Shown here piece after piece: positions 46,968-55,674 of a DNA stretch of 64,000 bases. The stretch's first letter is position 1. Each line of letters begins with the position of its first letter. The stretch is from Pseudochrobactrum saccharolyticum (lineage in GTDB: Bacteria > Pseudomonadota > Alphaproteobacteria > Rhizobiales > Rhizobiaceae): positions 1,054,001 through 1,118,000 of the forward strand of contig NZ_VZPG01000001.1 of assembly GCF_008801715.1 (NCBI RefSeq), in the 5' to 3' direction. The translations under genes and the position numbers were made by a program. The notes beneath the pieces were generated by a model. That model made no database searches, was not told where the DNA came from, and saw only the letters and a program-made list of their open reading frames with translations.

Positions 46968-47438
46968 ATGGATAAAAGCCTGCAACTGATCGGCCGGTTC
47001 ACAGTCATCATCTTTGGCTATGGCTGTGCTGTTCTGGCTGCAGGTCTTTTTCTGAATATTATGCTGATCTCCACCATCGGCATGCTGCCGGATATCATCA
47101 ATGATGGTTTTGAATATGGCTTCGGCGCGGGACTGTTCGTTGCCACACCATTCATGGCCATGATCATCGGTTATCTCGCCTTCTGGCCTGCACTTGCAGC
47201 TATTGCCATCGGTGAATATTTCAACAAACGCGACAGCCTGTTTTACAGTCTCTGTGGTTTGGCAGCCGGCATTATTCTCTTCGTGGCAGGTTTTCAGCCC
47301 GATGTGAAAAATGCTGACGAAGCCGTGATGATGATGAGCTGCGCAGCCGCAGGAATTATCGGCGGTTTTACCTATTGGCTGATAGCCGGACGCTGGAGCA
47401 ATCTGGTTTCCGGCAAAGAAACACCGGAAACCAAATAA
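46968..47438 (+). CDS. Hypothetical four-helix membrane protein
   Basis: 156 residues with four hydrophobic segments (about 8-36, 50-82, 90-110 and 120-142) joined by short loops, and a short polar C-terminus. It starts MDKSLQLIGRFTVIIFGYGC. I do not recognise a named family. It lies 14 bases after the rlmN stop on the same strand, so it is almost certainly co-transcribed with rlmN, but nothing suggests a role in rRNA modification. Confidence 0.75.
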   Translation: MDKSLQLIGRFTVIIFGYGCAVLAAGLFLNIMLISTIGMLPDIINDGFEYGFGAGLFVATPFMAMIIGYLAFWPALAAIAIGEYFNKRDSLFYSLCGLAAGIILFVAGFQPDVKNADEAVMMMSCAAAGIIGGFTYWLIAGRWSNLVSGKETPETK

Positions 47439-47462
47439 TTTTTCTTTTCACGCATGTCTTTA

Positions 47463-47487
47463 CCCCAAAAGCGGCATCCGCTTTTGG
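47463..47487. terminator. Strong hairpin between convergent genes
   Basis: An 11-bp stem (47463-47473 with 47477-47487) with a 3-nt loop sits between the convergent small membrane protein and LysE genes. It lacks a clear T-run on either side, so terminator function is uncertain. Confidence 0.5.
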
Positions 47488-47502
47488 GAGGCATGCTATA
47501 AA

Positions 47503-48162
47503 TTACTTGCCTTCAGCCAGCAGAATTTTCAGCGCAAAAACTGAGAACACACCCGCAAAAACATAATCCACCCAGCGTGTGACTGTCGGATTTTTCTTCA
47601 AAAGACCGGCAAATTTATCTGCCGCCAAAATCATCGGCACCACTACCGGCAGGCTGAGCGGGATGAAAGACAGGCCGAGGAAAAACAGTTTCCCCGGTGC
47701 ATGCGGATCATGCGCTGACACGAATTGCGGCAGGAAGGTCATGTTGAACAGAATGATCTTCGGGTTGAGCAGATTAATCCCTAAGCCCGTTGCCCAATTC
47801 TGAACCAACGTATGTTTTTTACCGCTGCTTTTTTCCGGCGAAAAAGCTGAGCCTTTGCGCAACGCCTGAATAGCCAAAAACACCAGATATCCGGCACCGA
47901 CAACTTTCAGCACCCAGAAGGCACTTGGCGACGCAATAATCAGCGCAGACAAACCAATCGCCACCATTGTGGTATGGATGACGATGCCGCTGGAAGCTCC
48001 CGCAAGGCAAGCGAAACCTGCGGCTTTCCCTTCAGATAAGGCACGACCAACAAACAGTGTCATATCCGGACCCGGTGTGATCGACAGGATAAATGTCGCA
48101 ATAGCGAACTGAACCAGAACCGGCCAGTCCGGAATAAAAGTCAGAGAATTTAAGAATGACAT
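47503..48162 (-). CDS. LysE/RhtB family amino acid exporter
   Basis: A 219-residue membrane protein with six helices. The N-terminal block FIPDWPVLVQFAIATFILSITPGPDMTLFVGRAL contains the ITPGPDM motif of the family, and LGINLLNPKIILFNMTFLPQF is the second conserved block. Members export amino acids such as threonine, homoserine or lysine. The substrate cannot be told from the sequence. Confidence 0.92.
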   Translation of the reverse strand: MSFLNSLTFIPDWPVLVQFAIATFILSITPGPDMTLFVGRALSEGKAAGFACLAGASSGIVIHTTMVAIGLSALIIASPSAFWVLKVVGAGYLVFLAIQALRKGSAFSPEKSSGKKHTLVQNWATGLGINLLNPKIILFNMTFLPQFVSAHDPHAPGKLFFLGLSFIPLSLPVVVPMILAADKFAGLLKKNPTVTRWVDYVFAGVFSVFALKILLAEGK

Positions 48163-48381
48163 GCATGCGCCCCGAAGCGGTTAAGTTTGGCCAAACTAAC
48201 GCAGAATTTGTTTCTGCGGAACCGGATTTACACGGGCATATCTAAAATTTAACAATCTCACGACTGTGCCATTAAGACGGCTTGCTTCACACTATTGAGA
48301 TGATAAAAGAAATATCAGAATTTCATCGCTGCAAAGCGAAAAACACTCAGATGCCGTACCGGCTCGTACTGGATGCATAAA

Positions 48382-49602
48382 ATGAACAACTGGAAAGACG
48401 TTAAAAAAGTCGTGCTCGCTTATTCCGGCGGTCTCGATACTTCTATCATTCTGAAATGGCTGCAGACCGAGCTCGGTGCTGAGGTTGTGACTTTCACTGC
48501 TGATCTCGGTCAGGGTGAAGAACTGGAACCGGCACGCAAAAAAGCTGAAATGCTCGGTATCAAAGAAATCTTCGTTGAAGATGTCCGTGAAGAATTCGTC
48601 CGCGATTTCGTTTTCCCGATGTTCCGCGCCAATGCAGTTTATGAAGGCGTTTACCTGCTCGGTACTTCGATTGCCCGTCCGCTGATCTCCAAGCACCTCA
48701 TCGAAATCGCCAAGAAAACCGGCGCGGATGCGATTGCACATGGTGCAACCGGCAAGGGTAACGATCAGGTTCGTTTCGAACTGTCGGCCTATGCACTGAA
48801 TCCGGATATCAAGATTATCGCTCCTTGGCGCGACTGGTCGTTCAAGAGCCGTACAGACCTGCTCGATTTTGCTGAAAAGCACCAGATTCCTGTGGCAAAA
48901 GACAAGATGGGCGAAGCACCGTTCTCCGTCGATGCCAACCTGCTGCACTCTTCCTCGGAAGGTAAAGTACTGGAAGATCCGGCTGTTGAAGCTCCTGAAT
49001 ATGTGCATATGCGCACAATCTCGCCGGAAGCTGCGCCGGACAAAGCCACCATCATTAAAGTCGGCTTTGAGCGCGGTGATGCGGTCTCGATCAACGGCGT
49101 GCGCATGTCGCCTGCAACCCTGCTGGCTGCACTCAATGATTACGGCCGTGACAATGGTATCGGTCGTCTTGACCTCGTTGAAAACCGTTTCGTTGGTATG
49201 AAGTCCCGCGGCGTTTATGAAACACCGGGCGGCACTATCCTGCTGGCAGCACACCGCGCGATTGAAAGCATTACGCTGGATCGCGGCGCAGCGCATCTGA
49301 AGGATGAACTGATGCCACGCTATGCGGAACTGATCTATTACGGCTTCTGGTTCTCGCCGGAACGCGAAATGCTGCAGGCGGCAATCGACCATAGCCAGCG
49401 TCATGTAGAAGGTGAAGTGACACTGAAGCTCTATAAGGGCAATGTGATTGTGACCGGCCGTGAAAGCGACAAGTCGCTCTATTCCGACAAGCTGGTGACA
49501 TTTGAAGATGATCACGGGGCTTATGACCAGAAAGATGCTGCGGGCTTTATCAAGCTCAATGCGCTGCGTCTGCGCACACTGGCTGCCCGCAACCGCGGCT
49601 AA
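48382..49602 (+). CDS. argG: Argininosuccinate synthase
   Basis: Condenses citrulline and aspartate with ATP to argininosuccinate in arginine synthesis. The N-terminal ATP PP-loop [18 protein letters not shown] is clear, and [13 protein letters not shown] and [11 protein letters not shown] are typical substrate-binding blocks. The protein has about 406 residues if the ATG at 48382 is used, matching homologues that start M-x-x-W-KDVKK. An ATG three codons upstream (48373) is possible; neither has a strong ribosome binding site. It stands alone. Confidence 0.96.
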   Translation: MNNWKDVKKVVLAYSGGLDTSIILKWLQTELGAEVVTFTADLGQGEELEPARKKAEMLGIKEIFVEDVREEFVRDFVFPMFRANAVYEGVYLLGTSIARPLISKHLIEIAKKTGADAIAHGATGKGNDQVRFELSAYALNPDIKIIAPWRDWSFKSRTDLLDFAEKHQIPVAKDKMGEAPFSVDANLLHSSSEGKVLEDPAVEAPEYVHMRTISPEAAPDKATIIKVGFERGDAVSINGVRMSPATLLAALNDYGRDNGIGRLDLVENRFVGMKSRGVYETPGGTILLAAHRAIESITLDRGAAHLKDELMPRYAELIYYGFWFSPEREMLQAAIDHSQRHVEGEVTLKLYKGNVIVTGRESDKSLYSDKLVTFEDDHGAYDQKDAAGFIKLNALRLRTLAARNRG

Positions 49603-49628
49603 TCAAGCCAACTAAAGACTGAAACAGC

Positions 49629-49656
49629 AAAACAGCCGGAGCGATCCGGCTGTTTT
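49629..49656 (+). terminator. Intrinsic terminator of argG
   Basis: A perfect 12-bp stem (49629-49640 with 49645-49656) closed by a GCGA tetraloop, followed by a T-run. Confidence 0.88.
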
Positions 49657-49749
49657 TTTATTTATCTTTTGGCATCACAAACGCGGCGCGGATTTTGGTT
49701 ATGGCGTGGCGAAAATGGTGATTTTCGAGAACCGGAGCGGAATGTACCC

Positions 49750-49843
49750 TTGCATAATCCCTTCATCATTCGATGAAGGATAAGATTATGCAATCCCCAG
49801 AATCACGGCATCCTTTACGCGCCAATAGGCGCGTGGTGCCGTG
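49750..49843. other. Two consecutive two-tier hairpins, possible structured RNA or element
   Basis: Hairpin 1: outer 10-bp arm ttgcataatc/gattatgcaa (49750-49759 with 49784-49793) and inner 8-bp arm ccttcatc/gatgaagg (49760-49767 with 49772-49779), loop attc, one-sided 4-nt bulge. Hairpin 2: outer 7-bp arm cacggca/tgccgtg (49804-49810 with 49837-49843), inner 7-bp arm acgcgcc/ggcgcgt (49817-49823 with 49828-49834), loop aata. They lie 11 bases apart, in the 3' region of the hemolysin III gene. Confidence 0.65.
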
Positions 49844-49902
49844 TGTACATGAGCACCGGAGCGGAGAAAATTGCCATTTGCAGACCGCCAGAGCCGGAAT
49901 CC

Positions 49903-50562
49903 CTAGTGGACGGCGAGAAAGACAGCACTGTAATGGAGCGCCGCTCCCGCCACGACAAAGCCGTGCCAGATTGCGTTTTGGAAGCGCAGGCGTTCCCAGA
50001 CGTGGAAAATAACGCCGAGTGAATAAATAATCCCACCGGCGGCGATCAGTACCACCACTTGCAGAGGCAGAAACTGCAACAGCTGGTCGTAAATCAACAC
50101 ACCGCTCCAGCCGAGCGCCAGATAGAGCAGGATTGCCAAGCGGTCAAAACGGCCGGGCATTGTCAGCTTCAGTGCAATACCACAAAACGCAATCAACCAG
50201 ACCAACCCCAAATGCCAACCTGCTCCCTCACCCATTTTCATGATGAAAGGCGTATAAGTTCCGGCAATCAGCACATAAATCATGGAGTGATCGAAGCGGC
50301 GCAGAAACTGCTTCACCGGCGAAACCGGCCAGATATTATAAATTGCAGAAATCGTCAGGGCAGCCACGAGGCTCAGCACATAGATCAGCGCGGAAATATA
50401 AATCACCGGTGAAATCTGCCCTGCAAAATACCACAGCATCACGGCTGCGCCGCCAACAGCCAGAGCCACGCCCACAACATGGACGATGCCATCCGCCCAT
50501 AATTCCGCCTTGTCATAGAGACGTGCAACGGAGGCTTCGGCCTTTTGTAAAATCTGGTTCAT
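49903..50562 (-). CDS. Hemolysin III / YqfA family membrane protein
   Basis: A 219-residue protein with seven predicted helices of the PAQR/hemolysin III superfamily. The family residues are in the first helix (ELWADGIVHVVGVALAV, with the conserved Asp and His), in RFDHSMIYVLIAGTYTPF (FDHS) and in IWHGFVVAGAALHYSAVF (HxxxxxxAxxxH), which together supply the metal-binding His set. The cytolytic name comes from a Bacillus protein; most members are housekeeping membrane proteins of unclear role. Confidence 0.9.
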   Translation of the reverse strand: MNQILQKAEASVARLYDKAELWADGIVHVVGVALAVGGAAVMLWYFAGQISPVIYISALIYVLSLVAALTISAIYNIWPVSPVKQFLRRFDHSMIYVLIAGTYTPFIMKMGEGAGWHLGLVWLIAFCGIALKLTMPGRFDRLAILLYLALGWSGVLIYDQLLQFLPLQVVVLIAAGGIIYSLGVIFHVWERLRFQNAIWHGFVVAGAALHYSAVFLAVH

Positions 50563-50694
50563 GGTGCCGCCTGCACAATTTCGGGGTGATGATAAAAAGC
50601 GAGGTCAAAATGAGTATGCGTCAGAATGATTATAGATTCATGACGACAAAATGACCTGTCTGTAAAATTACCCGATCAGAGATGCAGACAATAA

Positions 50695-50730
50695 AAAACC
50701 GCCTGCTTCATAAGAGAAACAGGCGGTTTT
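50695..50730 (-). terminator. Intrinsic terminator of the transglycosylase gene
   Basis: An 11-bp stem (50695-50705 with 50720-50730) with a 14-nt loop; on the minus strand it follows the gene stop by 20 bases and runs into a T-run. Confidence 0.82.
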
Positions 50731-50750
50731 AAAACTTGCAAATTTTCAGA

Positions 50751-51782
50751 TCAGCGGGTGCTGAAATCCCGTCTGTTCGGCTGCACACGCGATGCTTTTG
50801 CAGATTTAGCAACAGACTGCGTAACCATAGGATCGGTTTGCGCCACATCAACAACATTGCCGGTTGCTGCGGCTGTCACAGCCTTTGCGGCTTCTGTAGC
50901 TTTACCCGGTTCAATAAAAGCGGTGCGGATGGAGTTCGGGCCTTTGCGCAGACCGGTTTCTTCCAGCAGACCTTTGCGCTTGGCATCATAATAATAACCG
51001 CGGGCATAGAATTTCACGGCCTGCGTTTCATTGCCACCGGCAACTTTATAGGCACCGGCCAGATATTTCACCGCATAACGCAGATTGGTATTGGCATTGA
51101 GCAGTCCCTGCGGGCTGCCATCATAGCCCATACCGCGTGCAGTGGCATGACTGATCTGCATCAGGCCGAAATACGGGCCATTACGGGCAACAGGATTATA
51201 ACGGCTTTCGCGCTGCACCACGCGGTGCACCAGACGCTCCGGCACCTGATAGGCTGCCGCATATTGGCCGATTAGATTATGCAGTTCCGGCTTGCTGTCT
51301 GCCGCAATCTCAGCGCGCTGCTCGACCAGATGGTTCGCAGTGCCGGATTTGGTAACGCCGGTATATTTCACTTCGCCCGGTGTATTATGCGCACCGGTTG
51401 CCAGAGATGGTGTTGCTGTTGCAATCAAAGCTTCTGTTGCAGTCTGGCGGAATGCCGGTGTCGGCACCGAAGCCGGCAAAACCGGATCGCCTGCTTCTGT
51501 CACGGCCAGAGCGGCGACCTGTGCAGCATTGCCTTTTTCTGCCGCATAGGCAGAAGCTGCGATTGTAGCACCTTTTGCGCTGCCGTCAGGATTAGCGTCG
51601 ATAGAAGCAGCCTCTGCAGGCGCTCCGACGGCTGTAGCCATATCAGCCACGGCAACATCAACAGCCTGAGTTGTTGCCGAATTGGCGGCAGTTTTTGAAT
51701 TATTGGTGGTGGTACAGGCCGACAAGGCCACAACACCGGAGAGCAGAACAGCAGAACGGAGAGCCAGAGCTGAAAATCGCAT
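50751..51782 (-). CDS. Lipoprotein lytic transglycosylase with SLT domain
   Basis: A 343-residue lipoprotein. The lipobox is LSAC after a 20-residue signal. A long low-complexity Ala/Thr-rich region (about 25-160) precedes the SLT domain, where VVQRESRYNPVARNG has the catalytic Glu of ESR and YFGLMQISHATARGMGY and NLRYAVKYLAGAYK follow the family order. It cleaves the MurNAc-GlcNAc bond with formation of 1,6-anhydro-muramic acid. The tail after the domain is again Ala-rich and ends with a basic patch. The ATG overlaps the stop of the upstream small gene (TGATG). Confidence 0.88.
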   Translation of the reverse strand: MRFSALALRSAVLLSGVVALSACTTTNNSKTAANSATTQAVDVAVADMATAVGAPAEAASIDANPDGSAKGATIAASAYAAEKGNAAQVAALAVTEAGDPVLPASVPTPAFRQTATEALIATATPSLATGAHNTPGEVKYTGVTKSGTANHLVEQRAEIAADSKPELHNLIGQYAAAYQVPERLVHRVVQRESRYNPVARNGPYFGLMQISHATARGMGYDGSPQGLLNANTNLRYAVKYLAGAYKVAGGNETQAVKFYARGYYYDAKRKGLLEETGLRKGPNSIRTAFIEPGKATEAAKAVTAAATGNVVDVAQTDPMVTQSVAKSAKASRVQPNRRDFSTR

Positions 51783-51970
51783 CAGGCACCCGTTTCGTTG
51801 TTGAGACGTTTTTCGAGTTCAACCAGATCTTCCGGCAATGGCAGACCACTGGCTCTCATCGCATTGAGCTTCTCACGAATGGACTCAGCCAGTTCATGCA
51901 TGTCTTCCGGCTGGTTGACCATCTGCTCAAACAGTAAAGCGATTTCCGCCTTGATCTCTTCGAATGCCAT
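51782..51970 (-). CDS. Small conserved helical protein upstream of the transglycosylase
   Basis: A 62-residue, strongly charged, all-helical protein (MAFEEIKAEIALLFEQMVNQ...) without signal peptide or membrane segment. It is not matched to a named family. The ATG at 51970 has AAGGAT upstream; a longer form to 52054 would add a hydrophobic stretch with no ribosome binding site and is rejected. Its stop overlaps the start of the transglycosylase gene, so the two are translationally coupled. A cytoplasmic partner of a periplasmic lipoprotein would be odd; simple co-expression is more likely. Confidence 0.68.
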   Translation of the reverse strand: MAFEEIKAEIALLFEQMVNQPEDMHELAESIREKLNAMRASGLPLPEDLVELEKRLNNETGA

Positions 51971-52204
51971 CGGGCGATCCTTTTCGTTGTCTTCGTTTGC
52001 AGGCAGCACAAGCCATCGCCCGACAAACGTAAGAAGCGACACAGCAGAATGCATTGATTAAACGCAACCGGAAACTGTATCGCTCATGCAGTAGAAATCG
52101 TCATAGAATCCCGAAGATTGAGGATTCCATCTCATGGTTGATGAAATATTTACAGAGATTCCGCCCGTGAGACCAGCCGTAAAATGCAATCCGCGCCAAA
52201 AGGG

Positions 52205-52897
52205 TCAGACAACTTTTGTTGTCAGATGTCCGATAGCGTCAACGCCGCCCTCCAGAATATCGCCCCGCGCAACAGCACCAACACCCGCAGGCGTACCGGT
52301 AAAGATCAGATCTCCGGCCTGTAATTCATAGAGTGTGGAAAGAATTGCAATGGTTTCCGGCACGGACCAGATCAGCTGGTTTATATCACCCTGCTGAACG
52401 ATTTTACCATTAATTTTCAGCCAGATAGCCCCATCCTGCGGGTGACCGATACGGCTTGCAGGCACCAATGCAGAACAAGGAGCGGAATGTTCAAAGGCTT
52501 TGGCAGTCTCCCACGGGCGCCCCTGTTTTTTGGCCTGCCCCTGCATGTCGCGCCGTGTCATATCCAGCCCGACGGCATAACCGTAAATATGGCTGTGCGC
52601 CTCGGTTGCCGGAATATTTTTTCCGCCTTTATGAAGGGCAACAACCAACTCAATTTCATGATGCACGTCATTGGACAGCGGCGGATAAGGAAAATTGCCG
52701 CCATCTGCCACCAGATTATCCGGATTTTTCTGGAAGAAAAATGGTGGTTCACGATCCGGATCATGCCCCATTTCCCGCGCATGGTCTGCATAATTACGGC
52801 CCACACAATAAATACGGCGAACAGGAAAGCGCTGATCGCTCCCCTCAATCGGCAAGGTTACCGGCGGGCGGGCAGGAAAAATCAGCGTCTCAGACAT
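52205..52897 (-). CDS. Fumarylacetoacetate hydrolase family protein
   Basis: A FAH-superfamily hydrolase/decarboxylase of 230 residues. The metal-binding Glu pair is in HHEIELVVAL (ExE), and the typical start of the domain is IYCVGRNYADHAREMG. GYAVGLDMTRRDMQ, FTGTPAGVGAV and the overall length are close to acylpyruvases, FAHD1 and fumarylpyruvate hydrolase. These act on short 2,4-diketo acids or oxaloacetate. The ATG at 52897 has AAGAGA eight bases upstream; an ATG two codons earlier is too close to it. No aromatic degradation genes are nearby, so the housekeeping FAHD1-like role is more likely. Confidence 0.88.
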   Translation of the reverse strand: MSETLIFPARPPVTLPIEGSDQRFPVRRIYCVGRNYADHAREMGHDPDREPPFFFQKNPDNLVADGGNFPYPPLSNDVHHEIELVVALHKGGKNIPATEAHSHIYGYAVGLDMTRRDMQGQAKKQGRPWETAKAFEHSAPCSALVPASRIGHPQDGAIWLKINGKIVQQGDINQLIWSVPETIAILSTLYELQAGDLIFTGTPAGVGAVARGDILEGGVDAIGHLTTKVV

Positions 52898-52963
52898 GGG
52901 CATTCTCTTAATGGTAAATTCTGGCTGTTAAATTCTGAATTTGCCCGAGCCTACAGGAAAGTT

Positions 52964-53608
52964 TCAATCCTGCAAGATAAAGTCTGCCTTACGGGACTGT
53001 TCTGTCACGGTTTGCGCATTGGGAATATCATTGGCAAGCGCGCGCGTTCTGGCTGCTTCATAATCCGCACCATGATCCAGCCAGCGCTGAATAAGCCGCT
53101 GTTCCAGAACCGGAAGCGGCACTTGCAAGAAAATACTCAGATCAAAATATTGGCGCAGATCGCACCAGACAGGCTGATCCAGCAGCAGATAATTACCCTC
53201 GACCAGTAAAATCTGATGCTGCCCCGTGACCATGGCAGCCCCCGCACGTGCCAGATCCATTGACCGGTCAAAAACCGGAATCGCAATATCACCGGTTTCC
53301 GTTTTCAAACGGGACAGCAGCGCCCGAAAACCATCCGCATCAAAACTATGCGGTGCACCTTTTCGCGCCCTGTAACCACGCACATCCAGAATGGCATTAT
53401 CATAATGAAACCCGTCCATCGGCACGACAACAGATGGCTGAGCGGCGGATAAAGCATTGATCTCCTGACACAATGCCTCCGCCAACGTGGATTTTCCCGC
53501 AGCAGGTGCTCCCGCAATTGCAACAATCAGTCGCTCGCGCCCCTTTGCGCGCGCCAGAATTTCCGCAGCCAGCGCTTCACGCTTTATCACAGGTGTTTCA
53601 GGCATCAT
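52964..53608 (-). CDS. frcK: FrcK-like nucleoside/nucleotide kinase family protein
   Basis: A 214-residue P-loop kinase. Walker A GAPAAGKST and MDGFHYDNAIL resemble phosphoribulokinase/uridine kinase-type enzymes and PanK-like kinases. It matches by type and position the FrcK of the Sinorhizobium frcBCAK operon, whose substrate is not settled. The start overlaps the frcA stop (ATGATG with TGA), the last step of a tightly coupled frcA-frcK order. It is the final gene of the fructose uptake operon. Confidence 0.82.
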   Translation of the reverse strand: MMPETPVIKREALAAEILARAKGRERLIVAIAGAPAAGKSTLAEALCQEINALSAAQPSVVVPMDGFHYDNAILDVRGYRARKGAPHSFDADGFRALLSRLKTETGDIAIPVFDRSMDLARAGAAMVTGQHQILLVEGNYLLLDQPVWCDLRQYFDLSIFLQVPLPVLEQRLIQRWLDHGADYEAARTRALANDIPNAQTVTEQSRKADFILQD

Positions 53609-54393
53609 GCAGCCAGCATCTCATCAGTCGGGGTCAATGCGCCGGTCATCAGCGCCACGGCATCAGACATAGAACATTGACGGGGATTGATCACCGCCAG
53701 TCTTTTGCCAAGCCTGTGCACATGCACACGATCCGCCACTTCAAATACATGAGGCATATTATGGGAGATCAGCACAATCGGCAGACCGCGTGATTTCACT
53801 TCCTGAATAAGATCGAGCACACGGCGGGATTCTTTAACCCCTAATGCGGCTGTCGGCTCATCCATAATCACAACCTTGGAGCCGAAAGCCGCCGCACGCG
53901 CCACGGCCACGCCCTGGCGCTGACCGCCGGAAAGTGTTTCCACCGCTTGCGAAATATTCTGGATGGTCATCAGTCCGAGTTCTGAAAGCTTATCGCGGGC
54001 GATCTGCTCCATTTTCTTGTGGTCGAGCTGACGAAACACACTGCCCATCAAACCGGGTTTGCGCAATTCGCGCCCCAAAAACATATTATTCGCAATCGAC
54101 AATGCAGGCGACAAAGCCAGATTTTGATAAACAGTTTCAATGCCTGCTGCCCGCGCGGCGATCGGTGAACGGAAGCTCACCGGTTGGCCGTCAAGGAAAA
54201 TCTCACCTTCATCCGGCTGGATCGCACCGGACAGCGCTTTAATCAGTGAAGACTTTCCTGCACCGTTATCGCCGATAACCGCCAAAACTTCACCCGGATA
54301 GAGATCAAAATCTGCATGATCCAGTGCCGTAACACGGCCATAGCGTTTGACGAGGCCTTTTGCCGATAAAACCGGCTGAACTGACTGTTTCAT
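53605..54393 (-). CDS. frcA: Fructose ABC transporter ATP-binding protein FrcA
   Basis: A single-domain ATPase of 262 residues, unlike the two-domain RbsA-type sugar ATPases, which fits FrcA. It has Walker A GDNGAGKSS, the signature TLSGGQRQGVAVARA, Walker B VVIMDEPTAALG and the H-loop LISHNMPHVFEVAD. The ATG at 54393 overlaps the frcC stop (ATGA); an upstream frame extension inside frcC is rejected. Together with FrcC it imports fructose, and in rhizobia also mannose and ribose. Confidence 0.9.
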   Translation of the reverse strand: MKQSVQPVLSAKGLVKRYGRVTALDHADFDLYPGEVLAVIGDNGAGKSSLIKALSGAIQPDEGEIFLDGQPVSFRSPIAARAAGIETVYQNLALSPALSIANNMFLGRELRKPGLMGSVFRQLDHKKMEQIARDKLSELGLMTIQNISQAVETLSGGQRQGVAVARAAAFGSKVVIMDEPTAALGVKESRRVLDLIQEVKSRGLPIVLISHNMPHVFEVADRVHVHRLGKRLAVINPRQCSMSDAVALMTGALTPTDEMLAA

Positions 54394-55487
54394 GCCGCAG
54401 CCTTTCTGATCCACTGGTCAATTGCGACCGCAACAATAATCAGGACACCAATCAACAGATAGGTCCATTGCGGATCGGTTCCCCACAGGCGCAGCCCCAG
54501 CGAAAACACACCGACAATCAATGCACCAAACAATGTGCCGAGAATGGAACCGCGACCACCGAACAGGGAAATCCCGCCAATCACCACAGCCGTAATGGAT
54601 TCAATATTCGCAAATTGTCCCGCTGTTGGTGAAACGGAACCGAGACGCCCGATCATCGCCCAACCGGCCAGTGCACAGATCAGACCAGCCAGAATATAAA
54701 CCGACATCAGAACCGGTTTGACACGTACACCGGAAAGCTGCGCCGCTTCGGGATCATCGCCGATCGCATAAACATGCCGCCCCCATGCCGTATGATTGAG
54801 CACATACCAGAGAACCAGAACCAGCAGCACCATGGCAATCACACCATAGGTAAAGACCGCACCGCCGAAGCGGATATTATTTCCGAAAAACTGCAATATC
54901 GGCGCTTTTTCGGTGATTTCCTGCGCACGGATGGTTTCATTGGCGGAATAGAGAAAATTGGTCGCCAGCACGATCTGCCACATACCAAGCGTGACGATGA
55001 AAGGCGGCAATTTCCAATAGGCCACGAACCAGCCATTGAAGAAACCGCATAAAGCGCCGACAGCAAAACCGCACAGGATGGAAAGTTCCGGCGGCAGACC
55101 ATAACGGAAAGTAAACTGCCCCATCACCACCGAAGACAGCACCATGATTGCACCGACGGACAGATCAATACCGGCCGTCAGAATGACAAGTGTCTGCGCG
55201 GAAGCAATAATGCCGGTAATGGCAACCTGCTGCAAAATGAGTGTCAGCGCAAAGGCAGAGAAAAACTTGGATCCGACCAGAACAGCAAAAATCGCCAGTG
55301 ACATCACCAGCACGATCAGCGGTACGGCCGCCGGATTGTGATGCAGGATCACACGCATTCTGTAGAGCAGACTACGATCCTCATTCTCAAAACTCGCAAC
55401 ACCGGATGCGCTGTTCACCAGAACCTTTTCAAAATCCTGCTGGGTGCGCTTGACTTCCGTTTCATGATTTTGCGTGGTTTCTGTCAT
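54390..55487 (-). CDS. frcC: Fructose ABC transporter permease FrcC
   Basis: A 365-residue membrane protein with about ten helices of the BPD_transp_2 type used by CUT2 sugar importers. ILTAGIDLSVGAIMVLSSVV and GWAMIGRLGSVSPTAGQFANIESITAVVIGG are family blocks. It has an extended N-terminal cytoplasmic tail of about 55 residues. It lies 187 bp downstream of frcB, with a dispersed palindrome in the gap, and overlaps frcA. Confidence 0.92.
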   Translation of the reverse strand: MTETTQNHETEVKRTQQDFEKVLVNSASGVASFENEDRSLLYRMRVILHHNPAAVPLIVLVMSLAIFAVLVGSKFFSAFALTLILQQVAITGIIASAQTLVILTAGIDLSVGAIMVLSSVVMGQFTFRYGLPPELSILCGFAVGALCGFFNGWFVAYWKLPPFIVTLGMWQIVLATNFLYSANETIRAQEITEKAPILQFFGNNIRFGGAVFTYGVIAMVLLVLVLWYVLNHTAWGRHVYAIGDDPEAAQLSGVRVKPVLMSVYILAGLICALAGWAMIGRLGSVSPTAGQFANIESITAVVIGGISLFGGRGSILGTLFGALIVGVFSLGLRLWGTDPQWTYLLIGVLIIVAVAIDQWIRKAAA

Positions 55488-55551
55488 AGGAGCTTCCGGT
55501 TGCTGCAGCCTGAAAAGGAACCGGCATGAAGATCACGCCGGTTGATTTTTT

Positions 55552-55657
55552 AGAGCGCCGTGCGCCCGACCGGGCGCTACACAAGGTCGCTCTGACACTT
55601 TAAAATTAGAGCATAATTTTACCTTCAACTGATTCAAGTTTAAGAAATTATGCTCTA
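55552..55657. repeat. Composite dispersed palindrome between frcB and frcC
   Basis: Two joined palindromes. First: agagcg (55552-55557) with cgctct (55588-55593), enclosing gcgccc/gggcgc (55562-55567 with 55572-55577). Second: a perfect 13-bp stem, tagagcataattt (55607-55619) with aaattatgctcta (55645-55657), loop 25 nt. The wording agrees with composite palindromes common in Brucella/Agrobacterium genomes (from memory). Confidence 0.75.
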
Positions 55658-55674
55658 TTAGAAAGGCACGGGGA

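Larger units (their letters stand above)
49603..49902. other. Intergenic region between argG and the hemolysin III gene
   Basis: A 300-bp gap between convergent genes. It contains the argG terminator and two consecutive two-tier hairpins (49750-49843), both listed separately. No convincing ORF is present. Confidence 0.6.

Noticed and set aside
48292-49515. 407-codon ORF on the minus strand
   Set aside because: Antisense shadow of argG without any recognisable motif or ribosome binding site.
49773-50012. 79-codon ORF on the plus strand in the argG-hemolysin III gap
   Set aside because: It runs across the double hairpin and into the end of the hemolysin III gene, is Arg/His/Pro-rich and has no ribosome binding site.
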